DNA of 64,000 nucleotides, from positions 248,001 through 312,000 of the forward strand of contig JAADJZ010000008.1 of assembly GCA_011032825.1 (NCBI GenBank). The letters run 5' to 3'. The stretch is from Massariosphaeria phaeospora (lineage: Eukaryota; Ascomycota; Dothideomycetes; Pleosporales). Below the pieces are notes generated by a model. It was given only the letters and a program-made list of their open reading frames with translations, was not told the origin of the DNA and ran no database searches. Position numbers and translations under genes: made by a program. Positions 55,330-64,000 of the stretch are shown here, in pieces (the first letter of the stretch is position 1; every line of letters starts with the position of its first letter).

Positions 55330-56548
55330 TGGTGGTAGGGAGATGCATGGAACGATTCCGTACGTACGGAGTAATGATGAAGCGGGCGTGGGCGAATGTT
55401 CACAAAGTTTAGCGAGGCTAACAGTCCGCATGACTCATACACTCTCTCGTGCGCCATGCCTCGCCTTGCATCGTCGCGTCGAGCAAAAGGGGTCCGCGCC
55501 GTTGCTAGTGTTACGGCGCAGGTGCGTCCGTCCCTGCGTCGCGCGAGGCTACACAGCATCAAATCACCCACACGCTGTTCCCTTACACCGGTGTTATTGT
55601 TGTTGTTGTTGTTGTTGTTGTTGTCGTCGTTCTGTAATCGGTTTCCCCATAAAACTGGCCCGTCTCAAGATGCGCAATCGATTGCGATAGATAGTAGCGA
55701 TCCGACGGCCGAGCCATGCATCTCGAATCTCGATAGACTAAATCTCGGGTTCCCACCTGCAAGTGTCAGCCTGAGGTCGGTGCGCGAATCCGGAGATGAC
55801 CCACAAGTTCCAACAACACGCTCCGCAGCGCCCATGATTCGGGGTAATTACACTGTGGTAGGAGCTGAGGATGCACTTGGGGGCGGGGTGGTCGGTCGCG
55901 TAGGAGCGGGTTTCTTGCGTCTTGTTCAGCTGCTGCGATGCGCCTGAGTTGCTGCGATGCTGGATAGGAAGCATACGGGAGGGAATCCTCGCGCGCCGCA
56001 ACGCCGCAACGTCTTCCGGTCAGTTCAGCTGGGGGCAGCCTTGGTCCCCATCCCTATTCCTGGAAATTGCATTGCGGTCAGTTCGGCGTGAAGGCGCCCC
56101 TGGGCCGCATTCACGCAGTTGAGGCACGCCTGGCCGCGAACACGAGATGCGCTCATTAGCGGGCTGCCGTGCGATTGGCGGACGGGGCCGTGACCAGCAC
56201 GGTTGCGGCGTAGCCCGTTCACAAGTGCCAGTTGCGCGCATTGCGATTCGCTGGCGAGTGCCGGCTAATGCAGGAACAGGAACAGGAACAGGAAGCAGCT
56301 GGTGGTAGCGCGGGCATCCTCCCAGGCGCCAGGCGAATCAATATAACCCCATGGTGAGCGCGCTGCCTCGCCGGCTTCTCTTCGCTCACCCTCCCTCTTC
56401 AACCCACGGTCGACCTTTCCTCTCCGAAGACTTGTCTTCAGCCGCTCATTGCACCCCCAGTCACTCTTTACACGCCCGCACACACTCTCTGTCTATCCTC
56501 TAATATTCTAATCTCACCAGTAATCACCCACACCACACCGTCAACAAC
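55330..56548. other. intergenic, upstream of Kre9-like gene
   Basis: No supported gene. Short tandem repeats include the GTT tract at 55594-55624 and AGGAACAGGAACAGGAACAGG at about 56272-56292. Confidence 0.4.
55594..55624. repeat. (GTT)n microsatellite
   Basis: About nine to ten GTT units in non-coding sequence. Confidence 0.9.
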
Positions 56549-57430
56549 ATGTTCTCCAAGACCTCCACCTTTGCGCTGTTCGCTGCCGTGGCTTCGGCCC
56601 AGCTCCACGCCCCCACCGGCGAACCGAAGGGCAACGCTATCCTGAGCCCGTTGAACGAGGTACGTACATGCTGCGACCGCGACGGCGCTTTGCGACGCCC
56701 ACGCGACTAATATCCGTCCCAGATTGTCCCCGCGTGCAAGCCGTTCACCATCACCTGGGAGCCAACCACGTACAACACCGTCTCCGTGCTCCTGCTCAAG
56801 GGCCCCTCTACCAACGTCGTCAAGTTCGGGCCGGCGCTCGCCGAGGGCATCGTCAACAGCGGCAGCCTCACCTTCACCCCCAGCAAGGATCTCGAAACCA
56901 CCAACGGCAGTCCGACCGGCTACGGCATCCAGCTGATTGACGACGTCACCGGCGAGTTCCAGTACTCGACGCAGTTCGGCATCTCCAACGAGGACTGTGA
57001 TGTCGAGTCGTCCTCGTCGGCCGCTGGCTCCAGCTCTGCAGGCGGCTATCCCACTGCCTCGGAGACCGTTGCTGTCACTACCGGCAAGTCCCACGAGAAC
57101 GCATACACCAGCGGACATCCCATGCCCACTGAGGTCGCGTCGTCTGCCAACGGCACCTCTGTCCACGCCTCTTCTGCCGGCACCGCCTCGCACATCGTCA
57201 TCAGCTCCGTCCACGCCGGAAACTCGACCATTATCCAGCCCACCAAGACCCCCACCGTCCCCGCCTCGCTCCAGACCTACGCCAGCCAGACGGGCTCGTC
57301 GCCCAGCACGCCCACCGGCCCCTCCAACGGCACCACAACCGCACCTCCCGAGTCCACCGGCGCTGCCTCCAGCCTGCGCGCTGGCCTCAGCCTCGTCGGC
57401 GCCGCCGCCGGTCTCGCCTTCATGCTGTAA
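56549..57430 (+). CDS. Kre9/Knh1-like N-domain, Ser/Thr-rich GPI-anchored wall protein
   Basis: Exons 56549-56659 and 56723-57430 (GTACGT, GACTAAT, CCCAG, phase 0) give 272 aa. Signal peptide MFSKTSTFALFAAVASA, then an Ig-like Kre9/Knh1-type domain (PLNEIVPACKPFTITWEPTTYNTVSVLLLKGPS, GSLTFTPSKDLETTNGSPTGYGIQLID, EFQYSTQFGISNEDC). From about residue 150 it is Ser/Thr/Gly-rich, presumably O-mannosylated, ending in a hydrophobic GPI signal (SLRAGLSLVGAAAGLAFML). Located at the plasma membrane or wall. Such proteins are abundant in filamentous fungi and linked to beta-1,6-glucan or adhesion, but the specific role is unknown. Confidence 0.85.
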
Positions 57431-58157
57431 GCGTCGCGCGAGCTCTGGCAGTCCAGCTCAGCTCGGAGTTGCTCTTTACGGTAATGACTTGGTTCGTTTC
57501 TGACCGGTGTTTAATTGGGAGGGAGGTCCTACTATATCCCTGATCGACCGATCGATCGACCGACTTTATTCCTTATGCCTGTTTTCCCGTTACACCTATG
57601 CACACGCACTTCTTTGTATCTATGCATTGGTGGGAGATTGGCGGCTCGGTGTCTATCTTGCATGTCTGGCCATCTTGCGCATGTACAGGCTAAAAATACG
57701 GTGGATGCGGGTAATGAGGTAGTTAGTGGTCGGCTTGGGTTCTTCTCTGCACGTACTCGAATCGAAATTATACCCCCGATGCGTGTTTCTCTCCATGTAC
57801 TCCGTGCCTTTCATTTCCTAGATGCGTATTTGTCTCCATGCATCTACATGTGGTGAATCCGTCTTGCTGCCGTACATTGCAACTCATGTGTCTCCACGGA
57901 GTAATCTACTCACGTATCTCAGAGCCTCGCCTCTTCATCCTTGCCTCGTGCCTTGAATATTTACTTGCTGCCGCTGCTCTCCTAGCTCAAATCTCAACGA
58001 GGGCCCTTGATGTAGATTTGCTTTCCTGATGTCTAGTCGTCTCTACTTACTCGCACGGCTTACTCTGCTCAGTCGACACGTTCTCCAGTCCAGTCCGCCC
58101 TAGTCTGACACCGAACCTATAAATTCCTTCTGCGTAATTTAGTTCGGATTAGTTTGT

Positions 58158-58210
58158 TTCAGTTCAGTTCAGTTCAGTTCAGTTCAGTTCAGTTCAGTTC
58201 AGTTCAGTCC
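58158..58210. repeat. (AGTTC)n pentamer array
   Basis: Ten or so tandem TTCAG/AGTTC units, nearly perfect. Confidence 0.9.
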
Positions 58211-59017
58211 AGTCCAGTTGATCCACTATCCATCCATCCATCCATCCATGCTGTCCAATCCTATCACATCACGTTCCTAGGAGCCCTCTCCGTATATCGT
58301 CTTACTTACTATTACTTTACGTTCACTGCAAAGAAAAGAAAAGGAAAGAAAAGGTTGGACTGTAGACGCAACTGTCGCGATTGATATAGTAAGATAGGGA
58401 CGTATATAAACCTCTCCTAAATAAAATCAAGTAAAGTAAAGTAATTAAATGGACCTAAAGTGAACTGAACTATCAAGTCTTCCCAGCTCAGTTCAGCTCA
58501 GTTCAGCTCCCTACCTCTCTAGCTACGTTTCTCTTTTCCATCCTCTCTCTATCTCTTTCTCTTTTCTCTATATCTCCATCTCTCTATCTCCCCTTCTTCT
58601 ATCCATCTTCTCTTCATCCTCTCTCTTATTTCCTCTCCTCTTCTCTCTCTCTTTTTTTCCTTCTCATCCTCTAGGTCCGCTCTTTCTCCTACATAAACCT
58701 CGTCTTACTTTCCATCCCGCGCTCACCCTGCGTTCCGTTCCGTTCCAGTCCCTATATATCCTACACACCCTCCCCTTCTAACTCTACTACGCAAAGCAAT
58801 ACACCTAGTCTGCTCTTCTAGAACCCGCTTTGACTATACAAGCGAGTGAGCGAGTACCTGACCTTGCGCGCTAGGAAATTTGCTTACTTAGTTAGTTGCA
58901 TATATACTCTACTAAGCTCAACTCAGCTTAACTCGACTTAAGTCGCGTTAACTCAACATGTCAACATAAATAGATAGACAGCATTTAATATGCTTTCCAG
59001 TTCCGACAAACTCAAAC

Positions 59018-59090
59018 CCAACTGAACTCAACTCAACACAACTTGACTTAACTTAACTTAACTTAACTTAACTCAACTCAACTCAACTCT
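59018..59090. repeat. ACTCA/ACTTA pentamer array
   Basis: Tandem five-base units alternating ACTCA and ACTTA, imperfect; about 14 units. Confidence 0.85.
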
Positions 59091-60027
59091 TCATCTATCT
59101 AACCAACTAACTCCCTAACTAACTACTCAACGCAACAAAAACTATACACTTACTCCCTCTCGTTAGGCTCAGCCCTAGCCAACCCAACCCAACCCGATAC
59201 ACTACACTACACCGATATATACACTCCACTCCACTCCACTTACCAGCTGTCAAAACTCAAAACAGCACATCAGGATAGCACATCACCACACATCACTCAC
59301 ATCTCCTCACAATCACACCATACCAGCGCGTAAAAATAAGAATAAAAAAGATTCTCCATCTACCCACACACAAGCTCTCATATCTACATAAAAAAATAAA
59401 CCCACCAGCCGCCATCCTCATGTAATTCGTCCGTCCGTCCGTCCGTTTGTCCATTCCTTCCATTCCCATCCCATCACAAAACTCCCCTTCCCCCCATCAT
59501 CCACACTGACCCATTTCCCACCAAAACGCCAATGGGTATATAATGCACGCCGAAAAAGAAAAAGGAAAAAAAATTCCCCTAGATTCCGATATCCGATATC
59601 CAATATCCGCTTCCGAACCCCATTGAGCGAGATTTCAGATCCAGATCCAGACCTGGGATTTGATGACGTGAGCTTTGTGGTAGGTAGTGGAGTACGCAGT
59701 ATAAAAAGAGGTGAGATGGCGCCGCGGCATGCGTGCCCGCCCGTGCGGGAAATCTATACTGTTGCATATTCCTAGATGACCAAGATCGGGTTCGTGCTCG
59801 AAGCAAGGATGATGCCGGCTCTGGAAGACAACATTCATTTTCTCCTGCGTAGCTCGCGAGTCTGTCTCCTCGCCGCGACAACTCTGCGCTGTCGCTGCTC
59901 ACGTCGAGCTTCGATATGCGAGAAAAAGATAGTTAATCGAAGGGGCGAGCCGCGTCGCTGCAGCGCGCTTCCCAGCCGCCAGGGTGACAAGGGTAGTTCC
60001 TTCGCCGTCGCGAAATACCGGCACCGC

Positions 60028-62802
60028 TTACATGACAGCACAACTAATCTTCTTCTTCTTCCCCGGCTCTTTGCTCGTCTCTCGCACCCCCGATCTCGGC
60101 TGCCCTCGCGCATGACTAGTGTTCGTCCGGGGCGGTGCAGACAGAGGCCCATGCTGCGAAGTCAATTCCGGCGTGGAGAGTCGGGGAAGCACAGGGCGCC
60201 GAGTATTCGATCTGCTAGAGGGTCCATGCGGCATGATGGCTCGGTTCGAAGTGGCGTTGGCAGTCGCAGGTCGGCGGTGCATCCCAGGATCAGGCGCAGA
60301 GCCCCGGCGGCCCGCGCTAGGATCGATCATCGGAGGGGGCCTTAAGTCAACCGTGCTCTCGACGACTCGCCGCGAGTGACCTGTTGGGCGCCGAGTGGCA
60401 GAGTAATGGGAGGATGTCGCGTTGTAAGCGGATAGATTTTGTGGCTGAGGTGCGGGTTGTTGTTGTGGAGGTGCTTGGGTGGTGGAGCTACGCCTGCGAC
60501 CGGATACTGCGGACTGCGGATTCGGAAATGTCTGAGGATGTAACAGCGACGGACGACGATGCTGCGGTTGTACTACCGCTACATTTGTTGAGGAGTGACT
60601 GCGACTATTCCCGTGCGATTGATATGGATGCGTATGCATAAGTTGGGATGAACTTATATTAGCTGGAAGAGGAGGAACTGGAGGGATTGAAGCGTCTGCT
60701 GCTGTGAATGTCTGTGTTGGGAGTGGCGGTGCATTAGGATGGCTTAAGCTGACGCTCTCAGAAGCTGCCGCGTTCTCTGTGTATGCTGGCGGCGGGGGAA
60801 CCCAGTTGTCAGCATCGCTTTCGTGAGGGAACTCCCGAAGTCCGTCGGCGCGACGGTACTCGAGAGGCCTGAACGGTAACGCTCTCAAGTGACGGCGGTT
60901 GGCAGGAGAGACAGCAGCTACAGTCGCAGCTCTCGCGAGGGACATTTGGGAGCGTGGCTGTTGGTGGTCATACGGCACTTCGAACGCGGCTTGGGCTTCT
61001 TCCATAGTCAGCTCTTCCTCTTCGTTTCTTGTGATAGTAGGAACACTCGGTATGGTTGACGTTTGACGTTCTCGGTTTGCTGTAGTTTGTGACCGCCCGG
61101 GTGTTACGCTGCTCCGCGACTGCCTTCTAGACTCGCTTTCTCTAGTTTGCGCTCGTCTTTGGGCCATTGTCCTCGTCCGCACCAATTCGACCTCTCTTTC
61201 GAAATCGATTGAGCCCTCCGGCAGCAGCTCTCCAGGACACAAAGGGTCGAGATCGTACTCGGTCTTTATAGGTACCGGTCTTGGGCTTCCGACTGGGTTG
61301 GAGCCATCGAAGTCCATGACAATGATAACGCCTTTCGAGCCTAATGGAACAGATGGTACTGCAGAGTCAGTTGGCGCGTTGCTCATGTTTCCGACTGCTA
61401 CCAGCCGCTGTATCGTAGAACTGATCTTTACCCAGCGGAGCGCGCAAATATCTTGATGATTATCCAGACCTTCGTGAAGAATGGGAATGCAGAAGCACGG
61501 CTGAATGGGCGACTGTTCTGTGGCCTTTGGGCTTGGCTTATAATCCCACCCTGGAACCTCATAGATCCAGATACTAGTGATCCCGCGCATTCGAAGAGCA
61601 ACGGCAGCGAGGTCAGTGTTGGGGGATACGGCGGGCATGGCATCGTCAATAAATTCGGAGCGTGTCCACCGCTGCTGATCTGGAAGAAACATCTTCCTCT
61701 GTGTGAACCGTTGGCAGCCAATGTCGTATATACCCCAACTATCCTCTTGGGCATTGAAGGCAAACAGCTCGTTGACATGGCTCGAGTCGGGATCTCGAAG
61801 AAGTGTGGCCTGTCGTGCAATCCGAGCAGTTTCAGGGAATAGAACGGAGCCAGTCCAGACAGTTTCGGGCGCAACTGCGAGTGGTTCGCCTTCATCATTG
61901 ACCGGCCCGTCGTACAGGCCTGGGAGCACATACAGAGATGAGCCGCCGGACTTGCGTGCGTAGCTGGTGATCAAGAGCGTGCGGCCATCGTCGGAGAACT
62001 CTAGCGCATCACCAGTTGGTCCAGACAGCGAGCGTCGTAATGTCTCTGGTGCATCGGGACCAATCGCAATAACTTCAATTCCAAAGTTATTGGTGGTGAT
62101 CAGGATAAGCCCGTCCGGTGAAATAGCCAACGAGCTTGTCTCGTGCACGAGGGAGATAGTCCGTCTCTTTCGGATTGCACGGTCCTGCTCACTGTGGATC
62201 TCGTACAAGTCGACTTGCGATGGCCGCGCCAGCACAGCGAAGAGGAAGCCATCCTCGGTGATATCAACGGCAACCGGCTTGCGCTTCACCTGCAGCGTCC
62301 GCGCGAACAGCCGCGGCAGCTCCGCGGCCTTGATGAGCCAGATATTGGAGGCTGTATAAACGGCGACAAACGTCCCTTTGCGCGACACATTGAAGGCGAA
62401 GGTATCGGGCAGGGCAGACGACGATGCCGTGTTCGATACCAGCTCGAGTATGGTCAGCGTAGGGTGGGCGTGCGACGAGGAGCTCGGAAAACACGAGGCC
62501 AAGGGCCTGTCGTCGTCAGACATTTCGGACGTGCGGGCGGTCGAGTGGCTTGAGAAGTCGGACGAGGACAGCGTGTCGGTGATGCCGGCGGAGGAGGCCG
62601 ACAGATGGGTGTGTATCTGCTCTTCGGCGGACGTCGCGAGAGAGTTCATCGACCCGGTGCGCGAGACGCTCTCGATGGCCTCCCGCCCCGCGCCTACGGC
62701 TGTGCCATGGTTGCTGCCCAGTGCCTTCTCCTTGCCCCCCAGATCGGTCCTTATCGCCAGCGCAGTCCCATCCTCCTGCGACGTCCCCCTCCTTCCGACC
62801 AT
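60028..62802 (-). CDS. large beta-propeller-like fungal protein with C-terminal CaaX box
   Basis: Single exon, 924 aa. Residues 1-130 are Ser-rich and disordered. From about 135 to 520 a WD40-like pattern is seen (NVSRKGTFVAVYTASNIWLIK, SLAISPDGLILITTNNFGIEVIAIG, LEFSDDGRTLLITSY, WIYEVPGWDY), resembling a conserved uncharacterised domain of filamentous ascomycetes. A long low-complexity part follows, with EEEELTMEEAQAAFEVPYD, Pro-rich PPPPAYTE and PPVPPLP segments that could bind SH3 or WW domains, and polyGln/Pro. It ends KKKKISCAVM, a polybasic CaaX motif predicting farnesylation and membrane attachment. Function unknown; a scaffold at the plasma membrane is inferred only from these features. 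Confidence 0.82.
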   Translation of the reverse strand: MVGRRGTSQEDGTALAIRTDLGGKEKALGSNHGTAVGAGREAIESVSRTGSMNSLATSAEEQIHTHLSASSAGITDTLSSSDFSSHSTARTSEMSDDDRPLASCFPSSSSHAHPTLTILELVSNTASSSALPDTFAFNVSRKGTFVAVYTASNIWLIKAAELPRLFARTLQVKRKPVAVDITEDGFLFAVLARPSQVDLYEIHSEQDRAIRKRRTISLVHETSSLAISPDGLILITTNNFGIEVIAIGPDAPETLRRSLSGPTGDALEFSDDGRTLLITSYARKSGGSSLYVLPGLYDGPVNDEGEPLAVAPETVWTGSVLFPETARIARQATLLRDPDSSHVNELFAFNAQEDSWGIYDIGCQRFTQRKMFLPDQQRWTRSEFIDDAMPAVSPNTDLAAVALRMRGITSIWIYEVPGWDYKPSPKATEQSPIQPCFCIPILHEGLDNHQDICALRWVKISSTIQRLVAVGNMSNAPTDSAVPSVPLGSKGVIIVMDFDGSNPVGSPRPVPIKTEYDLDPLCPGELLPEGSIDFEREVELVRTRTMAQRRAQTRESESRRQSRSSVTPGRSQTTANRERQTSTIPSVPTITRNEEEELTMEEAQAAFEVPYDHQQPRSQMSLARAATVAAVSPANRRHLRALPFRPLEYRRADGLREFPHESDADNWVPPPPAYTENAAASESVSLSHPNAPPLPTQTFTAADASIPPVPPLPANISSSQLMHTHPYQSHGNSRSHSSTNVAVVQPQHRRPSLLHPQTFPNPQSAVSGRRRSSTTQAPPQQQPAPQPQNLSAYNATSSHYSATRRPTGHSRRVVESTVDLRPPPMIDPSAGRRGSAPDPGMHRRPATANATSNRAIMPHGPSSRSNTRRPVLPRLSTPELTSQHGPLSAPPRTNTSHARGQPRSGVRETSKEPGKKKKISCAVM

Positions 62803-64000
62803 TGTCCGTCAATCCCCGCGGCTGCTGGGTGCGAAGGGGCGGCGTCTGCGGTGGAGCGGTTCAGGAGCGTGGTCGTCGAGGCTGCGTGGAGCATGCCGGT
62901 CGGTACGGGGTCCTAGCTACACGAGAGGCGGTGGAGGCACATCATAGGAGCGAGCAAGGTGGTGCAACTGGCAGGCGGCGGCGGCGGTGGTGGAGTAGTA
63001 GAGGTTGCTAGACGGCGGCGTAAGCTCTTGGCCCGGAGTCTGCTTGGCTGGCGCCCCCGTACGATGCGCCGTGCCGCGTTTGTTGATCCATCGCCTCTTC
63101 AGTTGCCCCGTTTAGCCTGGGATGGGATAAAAATAGACCGTCATCACGTGGGGGACGCCCGCCGGCCGTTTTCAAGGCTACCTAGGTATCATTCACCTAC
63201 CCGCAAGTTGCAACTGTTGCCGCAGCTACAAGCAAAAGGGGACGCAAACACCGCTCGATGCCCCCCAACCCCATCTACTTCGAACACAGCCTGCACGCCC
63301 GAGACAACACTCTCCAGGAGCGCCCCATGTAGCCCTAGAACCACCCTGGAACCTGCAGCTGTATATTGTGTCGAAACGCGGGCGGGCAGGGCTGACGGCT
63401 GTGGACTGGTGCGGCCGTCCATAACGAGGGGCACCGGCACGATCTCGACACCCGCAGGCAAACAGCACTTCACGACCGCTTGATAGGGCAGCACCGTCGA
63501 GCGCTACAGGCGTGCATTGCTACTCGACCCCCAAGGTTGCACCTGCGATGCACCATCCTGCCCTCGATCTCCCTTCAATCTCCCTTCCCAAGACCGCCAG
63601 ACAGACACCTCCCCCTACAGACAGACTCCGGGCAACCAGATGACCGGTAAATACGTAACGTCGCTGCGTCGCTGGCACCGCCATTTGGCCACCTTGGACT
63701 TTCCGGCCAATAAGAACCCCCTCCGGCGCTGAGTTGCCTCTCCCGACCTACTGCGCGCATGTCCTGCTGCACTCAGCAGGAGGGAAAAAAAATGCAGCTC
63801 GCCGAAATTGTACGATAGCAGCACATTTGCCACTATGTGTCCCAGACGTGGAGATCGTCTTCGCATTTCCTTTGGGCGTAATAATAGCACTATCTAGCCT
63901 GCAGGCCATTTGCACGCTCTGTCAGCTGCTCGATGCTTTCTTCGTCCGCTACGACAGGTGAACATTTTGCTTGCTTTGCCTAATGACACGATAATGACTA
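62803..64000. other. intergenic to the right edge
   Basis: Promoter region of the 924-aa protein, then 1 kb without a supported gene. The plus frames at 62605-63011 and 62959-63483 are GC-rich chance frames or shadows. No RNA gene recognised. Confidence 0.45.

Larger units (their letters stand above)
57431..60027. other. 2.6-kb gene-free region with pentamer and pyrimidine repeats
   Basis: No coding frame supported. Features: AGTTC pentamers (58158-58210), CCAT units (58230-58249), GAACTGAACT-type (58459-58470), CAGCTCAGTT (58487-58509), CT-rich tracts (58500-58680), CTCAACTCAGCTTAACT (58914-58959), ACTCA/ACTTA pentamers (59018-59090), CCACTCCACT (59223-59240), GTCCGTCC (59428-59446). It is long for this gene-dense window. 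Confidence 0.7.

Noticed and set aside
62605..63483. Plus-strand frames near the right edge
   Set aside because: Antisense to the 924-aa gene or GC-rich promoter; Gly/Arg low complexity only.
1..64000. CRISPR arrays, insertion sequences, Shine-Dalgarno sites
   Set aside because: Not expected in a fungal nuclear genome and none seen.
1..64000. Reassigned UAG codon as the explanation for the three in-frame TAGs
   Set aside because: Well-identified genes here, including PRP8 and the methyltransferase, end in TAG at the family-normal position, so TAG is an ordinary stop.

Overview
The window is nuclear DNA of a filamentous ascomycete (Pezizomycotina, most likely a dothideomycete). Genes are spaced 0.3 to 2.5 kb apart on both strands. 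Introns are short (45-100 nt) with GTAAGT-like donors and CTAAC/CTAAT branch sites. The gene set is typically fungal: PRP8, a HET-domain protein, a Zn2Cys6 regulator, a GH5 exo-glucanase, GH76, a Kre9/Knh1-like GPI protein and a microsomal P450. I splice-modelled the genes by hand; exon borders are given where the reading frame closes across the junction.

Layout. 0.6-2.4 kb: a secreted GH76 mannanase-like enzyme. 3.0-8.3 kb: an accessory island with three copies (two tandem, one inverted) of an unrecognised acidic zinc-finger protein family, plus an acidic ORF remnant; copies carry in-frame stops or frame breaks. 8.6-12.7 kb (minus): a small intron-containing unit, the exon-junction protein Y14/RBM8A, and a HET-domain protein. 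13-23 kb: a small polyQ/acidic protein, vacuolar alkaline phosphatase, a membrane protein, a secreted Cys-containing protein, a five-exon P450 and, divergently, a 68-aa protein. 23.3-31.8 kb: PRP8 as one 7.1-kb exon, head-to-head with ribosomal protein L34, which needs a 6-nt micro-exon. 33-41 kb: Zn2Cys6 regulator, membrane protein, RNA polymerase III subunit RPC6 and a methyltransferase. 41.2-44 kb: degenerate repeat copies and a small secreted protein. 44.8-45.0 kb: a U4 snRNA gene that appears to be interrupted by a spliceosomal intron. 46-50.4 kb (minus): a CorA-like transporter with two frame breaks and a zinc-finger/TENA-THI4 fusion. 52.7-57.4 kb: GH5 exo-beta-1,3-glucanase and a Kre9/Knh1-like GPI protein. 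57.4-60 kb: a gene-free stretch of pentamer repeats and pyrimidine tracts. 60-62.8 kb: a beta-propeller-like protein ending in a CaaX box.

How they relate. There is no metabolic cluster. Four loci belong to RNA processing (Y14, PRP8, U4, and L34 with its micro-exon). Four encode cell-wall or secreted carbohydrate-related proteins (GH76, GH5, Kre9-like, small secreted proteins). The strongest novelty candidates are the intron inside U4 snRNA, the intron downstream of the Y14 stop codon, the stop-interrupted zinc-finger family, and the L34 micro-exon.
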